From positions 108,411 through 172,410 of the forward strand of contig NZ_QJTF01000006.1 in NCBI RefSeq assembly GCF_003217235.1: DNA of 64,000 bases, read 5' to 3'. Under the pieces are notes generated by a model that saw nothing but the letters and a program-made list of their open reading frames with translations, was not told where the DNA came from and did no database searches. Below, in pieces: positions 44,319 to 52,463 of this stretch. The stretch is from Paramesorhizobium leguminum (GTDB taxonomy: Bacteria; Pseudomonadota; Alphaproteobacteria; Rhizobiales; Rhizobiaceae). Each line of letters begins with the position of its first letter. The stretch's first letter is position 1. The position numbers and the translations under genes are program-made.

Positions 44319-45581
44319 CTATGACCGCACATTCGAAATCGCAGCCTTGACCAGATCCCCCGGCAAGAGCGGCGTGTTTTCCTCCGCCGCGATCTCCTTC
44401 GTCTCGCCGTTCCCGCTGTTCCTGACGATGCTGTATTGCAGCACCGGGCCTTCGCCTTCACCGCTGCCGGCAAGGGCGGCTGCAGCCGGCGCGTTGACCA
44501 GCGCCTCGGTCATCAGGTTCCTGTACATTGCGAGCTTGAGGTTGGCCTCATCGAGCGCGGCCTGGGTCGCCTGCATGTCGCTCGTCAGTTCGGCTTTCCG
44601 GCTGTTTTCCAGATCGGTCGCGTCGCGGGTCGCCTTGTTGATTTCCTGCTTGGCGCGCAGGGAATTGGTGTCGAGATCGAGAAGCTTGCTTTGCATTTCG
44701 GCGAACGACGTTTCGAGCGTCATGACGCGTGAGTTGACGACGAGGCCTTTGTCCGCCAGACCGCCGATATTGGCCAGTTCCTTGGCCATCAGGTCCTTCT
44801 GGCGGTTCTGGACGACCATCTTCTTTTCCAGCGACACGATCTCGTTCTGATAGAGTGTCCTGAGTTCATTGAGCGCATTGAGCTGCAGCGTCAGGGCATT
44901 TTTTCGGGACAGCATGATCGCCGCCTCATCGCCGATCAGCTTTTGCGCATCCGGGTTGTCGGCCAGTTCCTTCGGAACCTTGATCTCTTTCGCATTGGCG
45001 AGCTCCGCTTCGAGCCGCGCACGCTTGGCCAGAAGCCGGTTGCGCTCGGCGATCAGCACGTCGTGATTGCCGCGCGCATTGAGAAAATCCCGCTCGAATC
45101 GCTGGCCCGTTTCTCCCCGGCGCATTCCGCCCGCGAGGCTTACGGCCTTCAAAACCGTCAATTCCGGGTCGTAGGCGTATTTCCCAGGGGTTTCCACATC
45201 ACCTGAAACGAATATCGGACGGAATTCGGCAATCTCCACGGCTGCTTCGGGACGATCCCGCAGGCCGAATTTCTGCTGGAGGTTCTTGGCGATTTCGCCC
45301 GCGATTTGCGATGTTGTTTTCCCGCCGGCCTGCAGCTCACCCGTGAAAGGCAGGGAGAGCGCGCCCGACGGTCCGACGGTGAAATTGCCTGATATCGTCG
45401 GCCATTCCCGGAAGGTACCCTCCGCCGTTTGCCACTCGACCACGCGGATGGAGAGCTTGTCCATGGGACCCAGCTTGTATTCCGCTGCCGTGGAGGGAAA
45501 AGCTATCAGCAGCAAAGCGGGAAGAAGGGCGCCTGACAGCCGCGAAATCGCAGCCATTCCTGATCGAGAAGCAGCCGCCAT
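44319..45581 (-). CDS. exoF: Polysaccharide export protein (ExoF, Wza-type)
   Basis: 420 residues, starting at ATG 45581 in a TGATG overlap with exoY. Signal sequence (LSGALLPALLLIAFPSTAAE), then the poly-export domain (KLGPMDKLSIRVVEWQ) and SLBB block (PIFVSGDVETPGKYAYDPEL). The region about 180-340 is long coiled coil (AERNRLLAKRARLEAELANA), as in rhizobial ExoF. It links periplasmic export with the ExoP co-polymerase. Operon exoY-exoF. Confidence 0.9.
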   Translation of the reverse strand: MAAASRSGMAAISRLSGALLPALLLIAFPSTAAEYKLGPMDKLSIRVVEWQTAEGTFREWPTISGNFTVGPSGALSLPFTGELQAGGKTTSQIAGEIAKNLQQKFGLRDRPEAAVEIAEFRPIFVSGDVETPGKYAYDPELTVLKAVSLAGGMRRGETGQRFERDFLNARGNHDVLIAERNRLLAKRARLEAELANAKEIKVPKELADNPDAQKLIGDEAAIMLSRKNALTLQLNALNELRTLYQNEIVSLEKKMVVQNRQKDLMAKELANIGGLADKGLVVNSRVMTLETSFAEMQSKLLDLDTNSLRAKQEINKATRDATDLENSRKAELTSDMQATQAALDEANLKLAMYRNLMTEALVNAPAAAALAGSGEGEGPVLQYSIVRNSGNGETKEIAAEENTPLLPGDLVKAAISNVRS

Positions 45582-46261
45582 CAATATGACCCGCGCGATG
45601 CGCACACGGCAGGAATGGTCTTGAGAATGATCATGATGTCCTTCTGAAAGGACCAATTCTCAACATAATGCCTGTCGAATGCGATGCGGTCGTCATAGGA
45701 AACATCGTTGCGGCCGCTGATCTGCCAGACGCCGGTCAGACCGGGGCGTGACTTGAAGTAATACACCGCTGCCGGGCCGTAGAGTTCGATCTCATCCTTG
45801 ACGACGGGGCGCGGCCCGACAAGACTCATTTCGCCGCGCAGTACGTTCGCCAGCTGGGGCAGCTCATCGAGGCTCAGCTTGCGCAGGACCGCGCCGACAT
45901 TGGTGACCCGCGGGTCCTTCTGCAGCTTGCGTGTCGCCTGCCATTCAACGCGCGCCTCTGGATTGGCGGCGAAATGGGCGGCAAGCACCGCGTCGCCGTC
46001 TTGCACCATGGTGCGAAATTTCAGGCAGTAGAACGGGTTTCCATCGCGCCCAATCCGGCGATGGCCGTAAAAAACCGATCCGCCGCTGGAAAATTTAACC
46101 AGAAGCGCCACCAGGAGGAAAAGGGGGCTGAGCAGGATAAGGCCGGCAGTCGCGCCAATCAGGTCGAAGGAGCGTTTCAACGCTCCGCCCACAGGGAGCT
46201 TTTCCGTCTTTCCCGACGGCTGAAGATAAGGGAAACTGGCCAACTTCGTTGCAGGCTTCAT
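45581..46261 (-). CDS. exoY: Undecaprenyl-phosphate galactosyl-1-phosphate transferase
   Basis: 226 residues from ATG 46261 (GGAGCAG ribosome site); the frame extends to 46300 without one. One N-terminal hydrophobic helix (LIGATAGLILLSPLFLLVAL) and the catalytic block GHRRIGRDGNPFYCLKFRTM, DPRVTNVGAVLRKLSLDELP, LVGPRPVV and RPGLTGVWQISGRN. It starts the octasaccharide by placing galactose-1-P on the lipid carrier. Its activity is restrained by ExoX, whose gene lies divergently upstream. Confidence 0.93.
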   Translation of the reverse strand: MKPATKLASFPYLQPSGKTEKLPVGGALKRSFDLIGATAGLILLSPLFLLVALLVKFSSGGSVFYGHRRIGRDGNPFYCLKFRTMVQDGDAVLAAHFAANPEARVEWQATRKLQKDPRVTNVGAVLRKLSLDELPQLANVLRGEMSLVGPRPVVKDEIELYGPAAVYYFKSRPGLTGVWQISGRNDVSYDDRIAFDRHYVENWSFQKDIMIILKTIPAVCASRGSY

Positions 46262-46318
46262 GTATGCTGCTCCATTGAAGGGACACGAATGGTCGCACAA
46301 ACGATAACATGAAATTTG

Positions 46319-46330
46319 TGCAATGCAACA
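46319..46330. promoter_or_regulatory. PhaR-like site TGCAATGCAACA
   Basis: One mismatch to TGCRNYGCASMA; 58 bases upstream of the exoY start, again preceded by AATTTG. Confidence 0.45.
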
Positions 46331-46929
46331 TGCTGTTATTCATGCCATGCTCATCCAGGGCCGGGCAATGTCGTGTTGGCTTAATTATGGGATTTTGGGA
46401 AGCGAATGAATATTAATCAAGGCGTTAATTCGGCGGATTGCAGATCTACCAATAACTAATGTCCAATAAATAGTGGGCTAAGCTGCGGATAAAATATTAT
46501 TATTCCTGATAACATTATGTGGGAGTAAAATATATCGGCGCAACCCTGTTGGGTCATGCGCTAATTGCGTAATTATACTGCGTATTACTCAAGTAATACA
46601 AATTTGAATTTATGTTGCTCTGCAATAAAACTCAACGGATAGTTTTGTATAGCGCTCCAGCTGGGGCGATTTTGCCTGAGGAATTTCTCGATTGCTGTTC
46701 ACATCTATTTTCCCTCGTTTGAATCGAGGTGCAAAGGTGATGGTAAAGCTATATATTGCGTAGGCTAGGGCGGTTTAATACAATCTCAAAGCCTCTCGCC
46801 GATAATGCGGTCGGGGCCAAGAATAATGAGAGCGGGTTTCCATATGCGTGTTTCACGGGTGTGGAGGGGAGGCGCAAGATGCGGCAGTTTGAAAGGCCCC
46901 GGCTCGGGTAGAGAATGGGGGCAAACGAT
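46331..46929. other. A+T-rich regulatory gap between exoY and exoX
   Basis: About 600 bases without a gene, clearly richer in A+T than the flanks, especially 46400-46640. A+T-rich leaders of exo genes are typical targets of MucR/Ros-type zinc-finger regulators (inference). A degenerate PhaR-like site (TGTTGCTCTGCAATA) lies near 46614. I see no hairpin terminator or RNA gene. Confidence 0.55.
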
Positions 46930-47202
46930 ATGAGATTTCCGAAGTTTCTGATAGGAATGCTGGGCGTACTGATCGCCTTCGCGGCCACGACTTATGCGAT
47001 GACGAATTCGTTCTGGACGACCGTCACCCAGACCGTGGTTTGCGCGGTACTCATCCAGATCGGCTATTTTGGCGCGGTTCTTTTCCTCGTGATGCGCGAG
47101 AATGCGCGCAACGCCGGGAGGCGCAAATCGCTGCCAACTGACGAGGCAAATCTGCAAAAGCCTTCGCAGCCGTTCAACACCTCCGCCACCAAGGCACCAT
47201 AG
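46930..47202 (+). CDS. exoX: Exopolysaccharide production repressor (ExoX/PsiA)
   Basis: 90 residues with two membrane helices (FLIGMLGVLIAFAATTYAMT and TQTVVCAVLIQIGYFGAVLF) and a basic cytoplasmic tail, the hallmark of ExoX. In Sinorhizobium and Rhizobium it lowers exopolysaccharide output post-translationally, in balance with ExoY. The start at 46930 has GGGGGC upstream; 46915 is in frame too. Divergent from exoY. Confidence 0.88.
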   Translation: MRFPKFLIGMLGVLIAFAATTYAMTNSFWTTVTQTVVCAVLIQIGYFGAVLFLVMRENARNAGRRKSLPTDEANLQKPSQPFNTSATKAP

Positions 47203-47307
47203 CGGCGTTTATGCTTCGCACTTTTCCTGGACTTGCTCTATGCCTCTTGCGGGGAGGCGAAACCATTGTATCCTTGCGCCGGGGCCAGCGCGCGGATGAA
47301 GGTTTCC

Positions 47308-48348
47308 ATGATGGAAGAAGCGAAGCGGAAAACGGTCGCCAACGTATCGGACGATAGCGTTTGCGTCATCATTGCCGCGAAGAATGCCGCCGATACCATC
47401 GGCATGGCCATATCGTCGGCGCTTGGCGAAACCCAGGTGACGGAAGTCATCGTCGTCGACGATGGCTCGACCGACGGCACCTCCAATGCGGCGCGTACGG
47501 CTGATGATGGAAGCGGGCGGATGCGCATCATCCGCTTCGATATCAACCAGGGGCCTTCCCATGCGCGCAATCAGGCTATCGCAGCTTCATCGGCAGCGTT
47601 GATCAGCATTCTCGATGCGGATGATTTTTTCCTTGCCGGACGTTTTTCCAACCTTCTGGCGGCGACGGACTGGGATTTGGCCGGCGACAACATGGTCTTT
47701 GTCGATCAGAAGGAGCTTCGCGGATTCGATGCCTCATCCATCAAGCGGTTTTCCTCCGAGCCGCGGTTTCTTGACCTGCCGGCATTCGTCGAGCGCAACA
47801 TTTCCAGGCGCGGTAAACAGCGCGGCGAATTGGGGTTCCTGAAACCCGTTATCCGCCGGGATTTTCTCGACCGCCATGGCCTGCGCTATAATGAAAATCT
47901 AAGGCTTGGCGAGGATTACGATCTCTATACAAGGGCGCTCGCTGTGGGTGCGCGCTTTCAGATCATCAATAATTGCGGCTACGGCGCTGTGGTGCGCTCG
48001 GATTCGCTGAGCGGGCGGCACAGGACAGATGATCTGAGGCAACTCGCCGATGCGGACAAGGCGCTTTTGGAAAGCGGCGTGCTATCGGGCGAGGGACGAG
48101 AAGCGGTGCGTCAGCACGAGCGCCATATTCGCGGGAAGTATCACCACCGCCAGTTTCTGGATACCAAGGCGCAAGGGGGACTTGGCGCGGCGCTCGGCTA
48201 TTGCTTGAAGAGCCCCTCCGCTGTCGCGCCGGTGGCGCAGGGTATACTTTCCGACAAGCTCGATGGTTTCCTGCAACGGCGGGGGCCGAAGGCGTCGGAG
48301 GCACCCATCGAGCTGCGCTATCTTTTTACCGGAAGCGCCGCTGAGTAG
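47308..48348 (+). CDS. exoU: GT2 glycosyltransferase, ExoU-like
   Basis: 346 residues from ATG 47308; 47296 and 47311 are in-frame alternatives. GT-A motifs: CVIIAAKNAADTIGMAISSA, VIVVDDGSTDGT, SILDADDFF, and a later GEDYDLYTRALA. Such a C-terminal GEDY block is shared with ExoO. In Sinorhizobium ExoU adds the sixth sugar. Assignment to ExoU is by order (X-U-V) and length, so moderately certain. Confidence 0.75.
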   Translation: MMEEAKRKTVANVSDDSVCVIIAAKNAADTIGMAISSALGETQVTEVIVVDDGSTDGTSNAARTADDGSGRMRIIRFDINQGPSHARNQAIAASSAALISILDADDFFLAGRFSNLLAATDWDLAGDNMVFVDQKELRGFDASSIKRFSSEPRFLDLPAFVERNISRRGKQRGELGFLKPVIRRDFLDRHGLRYNENLRLGEDYDLYTRALAVGARFQIINNCGYGAVVRSDSLSGRHRTDDLRQLADADKALLESGVLSGEGREAVRQHERHIRGKYHHRQFLDTKAQGGLGAALGYCLKSPSAVAPVAQGILSDKLDGFLQRRGPKASEAPIELRYLFTGSAAE

Positions 48349-48412
48349 ATTTCTCTAGGGCGCTTCTCTTTTGATGGAATCGCTCTTTTGCGGCGTTGTC
48401 GTGAATGGATAG

Positions 48413-48568
48413 GTTGAGGCATGGATTCCTGTGACAAGCACAGGAATGACGGAAGAGAGGGTTCTTCGCCTGAAACTTCATCGTCTTGCAGGCAGAAATG
48501 TTTAGGCATGGTGTCAAAAGCCATATTGCCGTCATTCCTGTGCTTGTCACAGGAATCCATGCCTCAAC
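48413..48568. repeat. Palindromic repeat, family 4, perfect 38-bp ends
   Basis: Arms 48413-48450 and 48531-48568 are exact inverse complements over 38 bp, containing GGATTCCTGTGACAAGCACA. The loop is 80 bases. Between exoU and exoV, which converge, so it may also end transcription. Sequences of this type (ATTCCTGTGCTTGTCACAGG) are common in rhizobial genomes. Confidence 0.88.
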
Positions 48569-48627
48569 GGTGAAACAGTCCGCACCGATAAAAGAATATC
48601 ACCGTTTCAACCTAGAAATGAAATGCT

Positions 48628-49584
48628 CTAAAAATACTGCCGTCGCACACCCTCGAGCATTTCAGCGAAGCGCTCCTTGCATTCGTTTACCCGGCCGTCG
48701 GGGCTAAGGCTTGGTTCCGCTTTGCTCGCCTGCCATAGCGCCAGGATGGAGGGGACGGCCAAGACCTGCTTGGCGACGTTCTTGATGGAAAAATCCAGCG
48801 GCTTCCAGCCGGCGGTGAGTACGGTTCCGTCCGGCGCATAGCGCGTTTCAAAAGTATTGGTCACGGGATGGCTGCGGTTCTCATAATTGATGCCCCAGAA
48901 ACGTTCGCCCTTGAAAATGGCTTCCGCGCGGGTGGACACGGGCACTTGATGCGGCTTGTAACTTGCGCCGACGGATGCGGCCCAATCGTTCCACTTGAAG
49001 CTGTTGATGTTGCCGGATGTGCTGACCGCGATCCAGGGAACGCGGAAGGCATCCGCGAGGATAGCAGCGTGCATCGATTCTGCGACGACCAGCTCGGACT
49101 GGGCGATTTTCCTGATCACGGATTTGGCTTCGCCGCAGGGATCAACATAGGTGAGGCCGACGGTTTTGCAGACGCTGTCCCATATGCCGCCGATGGCCGA
49201 TTCCCAGTGCGGAATGAAAATGGCCTTGTTCTTCTTCGGCAGGTTTTGGAATTCCGGCATGTCGGTGACCATGACCGCTGGATCGACGATACCAAGCTTC
49301 GGGTCGAGCCCCAGCTTGGCGGCGGTCATCGGCCCGCGCACGGCATGGATATCCCACTCGCTGCGATCCGCAATCGGCGGCACGGTCCCATAACCATAGC
49401 CACTTCCGATCACCAGCTTCAGGATGTTTTTCGGCAACAATGTCGAGTTGAGCACCGTGCCGACGCCGACGAGGAGAATGTCGTCATGCCTGTCGCGCAA
49501 TCCGGGAAGCAGGAAATCCCAGAGCCAGAGATTGAGATCGTCGCCAAAGTTTCCGTGGTTGGATTCCCAGTGGAATGGACGCAT
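48628..49584 (-). CDS. exoV: Polysaccharide pyruvyl transferase (ExoV)
   Basis: 318 residues, PS_pyruv_trans family. Signature parts: NFGDDLNLWLWDFL at the start, GSGYGYG, VRGPMTAAKLGL, and the C-terminal ELVVAESMHAAILADAFRVP with the conserved SxHAAI-type site. It attaches the pyruvate ketal to the terminal glucose of the repeat unit, using phosphoenolpyruvate. Divergent from a coiled-coil gene. Confidence 0.88.
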   Translation of the reverse strand: MRPFHWESNHGNFGDDLNLWLWDFLLPGLRDRHDDILLVGVGTVLNSTLLPKNILKLVIGSGYGYGTVPPIADRSEWDIHAVRGPMTAAKLGLDPKLGIVDPAVMVTDMPEFQNLPKKNKAIFIPHWESAIGGIWDSVCKTVGLTYVDPCGEAKSVIRKIAQSELVVAESMHAAILADAFRVPWIAVSTSGNINSFKWNDWAASVGASYKPHQVPVSTRAEAIFKGERFWGINYENRSHPVTNTFETRYAPDGTVLTAGWKPLDFSIKNVAKQVLAVPSILALWQASKAEPSLSPDGRVNECKERFAEMLEGVRRQYF

Positions 49585-49662
49585 GAAAACCTCTCTGCTT
49601 TAGGGGGCGTGGCGGCAATTGACGACACAATACAGGCAAGATCGGGAATTTCAAAAAATTTG

Positions 49663-49674
49663 TGCAATGCACCT
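49663..49674. promoter_or_regulatory. PhaR-like site TGCAATGCACCT
   Basis: One mismatch to TGCRNYGCASMA, preceded by AATTTG, 79 bases upstream of exoV and 82 upstream of the coiled-coil gene. Confidence 0.42.
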
Positions 49675-49755
49675 AAATATTGGAGGCGCTTGACAGGTGC
49701 GGGCGTGGGAAACAAGCTGGCGCCATGGATGGTTTCAGCGAGATGGAGCAAGGAA

Positions 49756-50124
49756 ATGGCATTTTTTCGCTTCCGCACACGAAGCCCAGACAGAGATCGC
49801 GGGACCGACTTTTCCCGTTTCGCCGGTATCAGGCAGTCGCTCGGTGAGGCGTCCGCGGCGATTGAGCAAGAGCGCGATGGCTTTCGGCGCCGTTATGATG
49901 AAGTCGCGATGAATGCGGCATTCTCGCTGGAAAATATGGAAAATGAAGGCGAAACTGAAAAAGTATCGGCGCGGATCGATGATTTGTCCCAAGCACTGGA
50001 GAGCTTCACACAGCGCATCGCCTTTCTGGAAAAGCAGCTTGCCTTCCTCCAGGGGATCGATGAGACGGTAGCGGATTTTGCCGGCGAGAATGGGCTGGCA
50101 GACGCCGATAGCCGCGCCTCCTAA
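49756..50124 (+). CDS. Coiled-coil protein of the exo cluster, unknown function
   Basis: 122 residues from ATG 49756 (AAGGA close upstream; an earlier in-frame ATG near 49729 exists). The N-terminus is basic (FFRFRTRSPDRDRG). The rest alternates heptads (VSARIDDLSQALESFTQRIA, FLEKQLAFLQGID). No signal peptide. It stands where no gene of the Sinorhizobium cluster is known, between exoV and exoH. The antisense frame there is poorer, and codon use here looks normal. Not recognised. Confidence 0.55.
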   Translation: MAFFRFRTRSPDRDRGTDFSRFAGIRQSLGEASAAIEQERDGFRRRYDEVAMNAAFSLENMENEGETEKVSARIDDLSQALESFTQRIAFLEKQLAFLQGIDETVADFAGENGLADADSRAS

Positions 50125-50166
50125 GTTTTTGCCGGTTGACACCAGAGGCAAGTTCCCTGAAATTGG

Positions 50167-50178
50167 TGCGGTGCAGCA
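50167..50178. promoter_or_regulatory. PhaR-like site TGCGGTGCAGCA
   Basis: Exact match to TGCRNYGCASMA, 122 bases upstream of exoH, flanked by AAATTGG. Confidence 0.5.
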
Positions 50179-50299
50179 AACAATTGGCAGGACATCGATC
50201 TCAATTGTTTTAGCCGCATGATCTTCGGGCCCATGCTCCCGAATTTGCTCGACACGCTGTTTTTGGGGGCGCAGCCAAAACAGAGGGGTCGCCAGGACG

Positions 50300-51346
50300 A
50301 TGGATGCGAATATATCCGCCCGGATCAATCTGCTTCGGATAGCGCTGATATGCGGCATCGTGCTGGTGCATGTGCCCTACGGGCCGGAAACGACGCCGTT
50401 CAATGGCAATAACGGGGCCGTGGATTGGCTGCGTGTCTTTCTTGCCGAAAGCGTTTTCCGCGTGGGCGTACCGTGTCTCAGCGCGATTTCCGGTTATCTC
50501 CTGTTGCGCAAGGGACTTAAAAATTTCGACTACGGCCAAGTCTTGGGACGCAAGATGCAGAGCATCCTGCTGCCCTTGCTGATCTGGAATGGCGCTTTTT
50601 TCCTTTTTGTTTTAATAATGCAAAGTCGAGGTATCGGCGAGGGCTATCTGCCTGATGTAACGCATGCGCGGCTTCCCGATCTGTTTAATCTGCTTTTCGC
50701 GCTGAATGGCGAGCCGATCAATCTGCCGCTTTATTTCCTGCGCGATCTCTTCGCTTGTATCCTCCTTTCGCCCGTGCTGGCCTTTCTGGTAACGCGCTAT
50801 CCTATTCCCACTCTGGCAATCCTCCTGGTGCTGACGGTGGTTTCCGTTCCGATCTATATCGTGCTGCGGCCATCGATCCTGCTCAGTTTCTCCCTCGGCA
50901 TGGCCTTCGCCATTCACAAGGTCGATCTCAGGCGCATGGACCCTTATGCGGCGCCGGTCCTTGCCGCTTTTCTTGCGGCAAGCACTTTGCTTGCCGCCGC
51001 GCTCTATCACTATGGGCCGGACTATCCCTATTGGCTCGAAGTTATCCGCAATCTTTTCATCCTGATCGGCATTCCGGGGTTCTGGGCGCTGTCTGCGCTG
51101 CTGATCCAGTCTGAAATCGGGCGGCAAATGGCGCGGACGGGGGGCTTAAGCTTCTGGATCTTCTGCGCCCATTACCCCGTTCTGCTGATGCTCTGGATGA
51201 TCTGGAACCGGGTTCATCCCAGCGAGTATGTGGTGTTCTATGCCGGCGCCCTGGCCGTGGGCGGAGGGCTCCTGTTGTTATCGAACGAGATTGCGCGCCG
51301 CACGTTTCCCAGTGCTTACGCCCTGCTCGTCGGGAGCCGAGGTTGA
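50300..51346 (+). CDS. exoH: Acyltransferase-3, succinoglycan succinyltransferase (ExoH)
   Basis: 348 residues with about ten membrane helices. Acyltransferase-3 blocks: NLLRIALICGIVLVHVPYG with the catalytic histidine, RVGVPCLSAISGYLLLRKG, and the C-terminal FWIFCAHYPVLLML. ExoH transfers succinyl groups to the repeat unit, important for low-molecular-weight succinoglycan. Next to exoK as in Sinorhizobium, which supports ExoH over ExoZ. It is intact, unlike exoZ. Confidence 0.87.
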   Translation: MDANISARINLLRIALICGIVLVHVPYGPETTPFNGNNGAVDWLRVFLAESVFRVGVPCLSAISGYLLLRKGLKNFDYGQVLGRKMQSILLPLLIWNGAFFLFVLIMQSRGIGEGYLPDVTHARLPDLFNLLFALNGEPINLPLYFLRDLFACILLSPVLAFLVTRYPIPTLAILLVLTVVSVPIYIVLRPSILLSFSLGMAFAIHKVDLRRMDPYAAPVLAAFLAASTLLAAALYHYGPDYPYWLEVIRNLFILIGIPGFWALSALLIQSEIGRQMARTGGLSFWIFCAHYPVLLMLWMIWNRVHPSEYVVFYAGALAVGGGLLLLSNEIARRTFPSAYALLVGSRG

Positions 51347-51374
51347 TGATTTCACTCTCGCAAAGGAACCGTCC

Positions 51375-52157
51375 ATGATGTTCTCAAAGACGATTTGTCC
51401 GCTTTTGGCCATGCTGGCTACCGCTTTGCCTTCGCAGGCGCAGGAGGGCGACCAGAAGACAGGAAAATCCTTCGTCGAAAACTTCTCCGTTCTCGACAAG
51501 AGCCGTTGGTACATTTCCGACGGCTGGGCCAATGGCGACCATCAGAATTGCACCTGGGATGGTGACCAGGTGAAGGTCGCCGATAACATTCTCAGCCTCA
51601 GCTACGCGCCGAAACAAACCAAGGATCGCAAATATGCCTGCGGCGAGATTCAGACGCATGCACGATTCGGCCACGGTACCTATGAGGCCCGCATCAAGGC
51701 TGCGTCAGGTTCAGGGTTCAACACCGGCTTCTTCACCTATATCGGCCCTGCGCATAAACAGCCTTGGGACGAGATAGACTTTGAGTTTCTGGGAAAGGAT
51801 ACCTCGCAGGTTCAGCTCAATTCCTACGTTAACGGCAAGGGCGGCAATGAGAAACTGGTTCCCGTGCCCGGCGGCGCCGACGCGGCCTTCAACGATTATG
51901 CCTTCGTCTGGGAAAAGGGCCGGATGCGCTATTATATCAACGGCAAGCTGGTTCATACCGTTACCGACCCGGCGGCGCTGCCGGCCCATGCGCAGAAAAT
52001 CTATCTGAGCCTCTGGGCGAGCGACAATCTGACGGAATGGCTGGGAGAGTTTGAAAGCCCCGCCAAGCCGGTCACGGCGCAGTTCACCCGTGTCGCTTTC
52101 ACGGCGCCGGGGGATTCATGCCAGTTTCCCGAATCCGTCGCCTGCTCGCTCAAGTAA
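51375..52157 (+). CDS. exoK: Endo-beta-1,3-1,4-glycanase (GH16, ExoK)
   Basis: 260 residues from ATG 51375 (51378 possible). A signal peptide (TICPLLAMLATALPSQAQ) directs secretion. The GH16 active site is WDEIDFEFLGKD, with the E-x-D-x-x-E arrangement. ExoK cleaves nascent succinoglycan outside the cell. It follows exoH by 28 bases on the same strand. Confidence 0.93.
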   Translation: MMFSKTICPLLAMLATALPSQAQEGDQKTGKSFVENFSVLDKSRWYISDGWANGDHQNCTWDGDQVKVADNILSLSYAPKQTKDRKYACGEIQTHARFGHGTYEARIKAASGSGFNTGFFTYIGPAHKQPWDEIDFEFLGKDTSQVQLNSYVNGKGGNEKLVPVPGGADAAFNDYAFVWEKGRMRYYINGKLVHTVTDPAALPAHAQKIYLSLWASDNLTEWLGEFESPAKPVTAQFTRVAFTAPGDSCQFPESVACSLK

Positions 52158-52160
52158 TAT

Positions 52161-52172
52161 TGCAGTGCATCA
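52161..52172. promoter_or_regulatory. PhaR-like site TGCAGTGCATCA
   Basis: One mismatch to TGCRNYGCASMA. Just after exoK, 292 bases upstream of exoL. Confidence 0.35.
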
Positions 52173-52247
52173 TAAATATTTTATCGACGCCGGGCGCGCC
52201 GGGAGCCCTTTTTCCAAGGTTGGCTGATTGCCATCAAACAGAAATGT

Positions 52248-52259
52248 TGCAGCGCAGCA
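52248..52259. promoter_or_regulatory. PhaR-like site TGCAGCGCAGCA
   Basis: Exact match to TGCRNYGCASMA, 205 bases upstream of exoL. Confidence 0.5.
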
Positions 52260-52350
52260 AAGGCTGTATTACCTTGTGGGTTCGGATCAACCGGAGTGGG
52301 TGGCAAATCGATTGAAAGCAAGCGCCCCGCTCCAGCTCTTTGTTTAGCTG

Positions 52351-52448
52351 CATGACCTGTCCGAAAAGCTGCAACTTTTCTGGATCATGCTCAGTAAGGT
52401 GGAACGCATGATCTTATCAGAAAAGTCTGCAACTTTTCTGGATCATGC
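52351..52448. repeat. Pair of 43-bp-type GATCATGC repeats
   Basis: Unit 52406-52448 matches the unit at 4177-4219 with few changes; a partial unit occupies 52351-52390. They lie directly upstream of exoL. Confidence 0.75.
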
Positions 52449-52463
52449 TTGAGGAACGATCTC

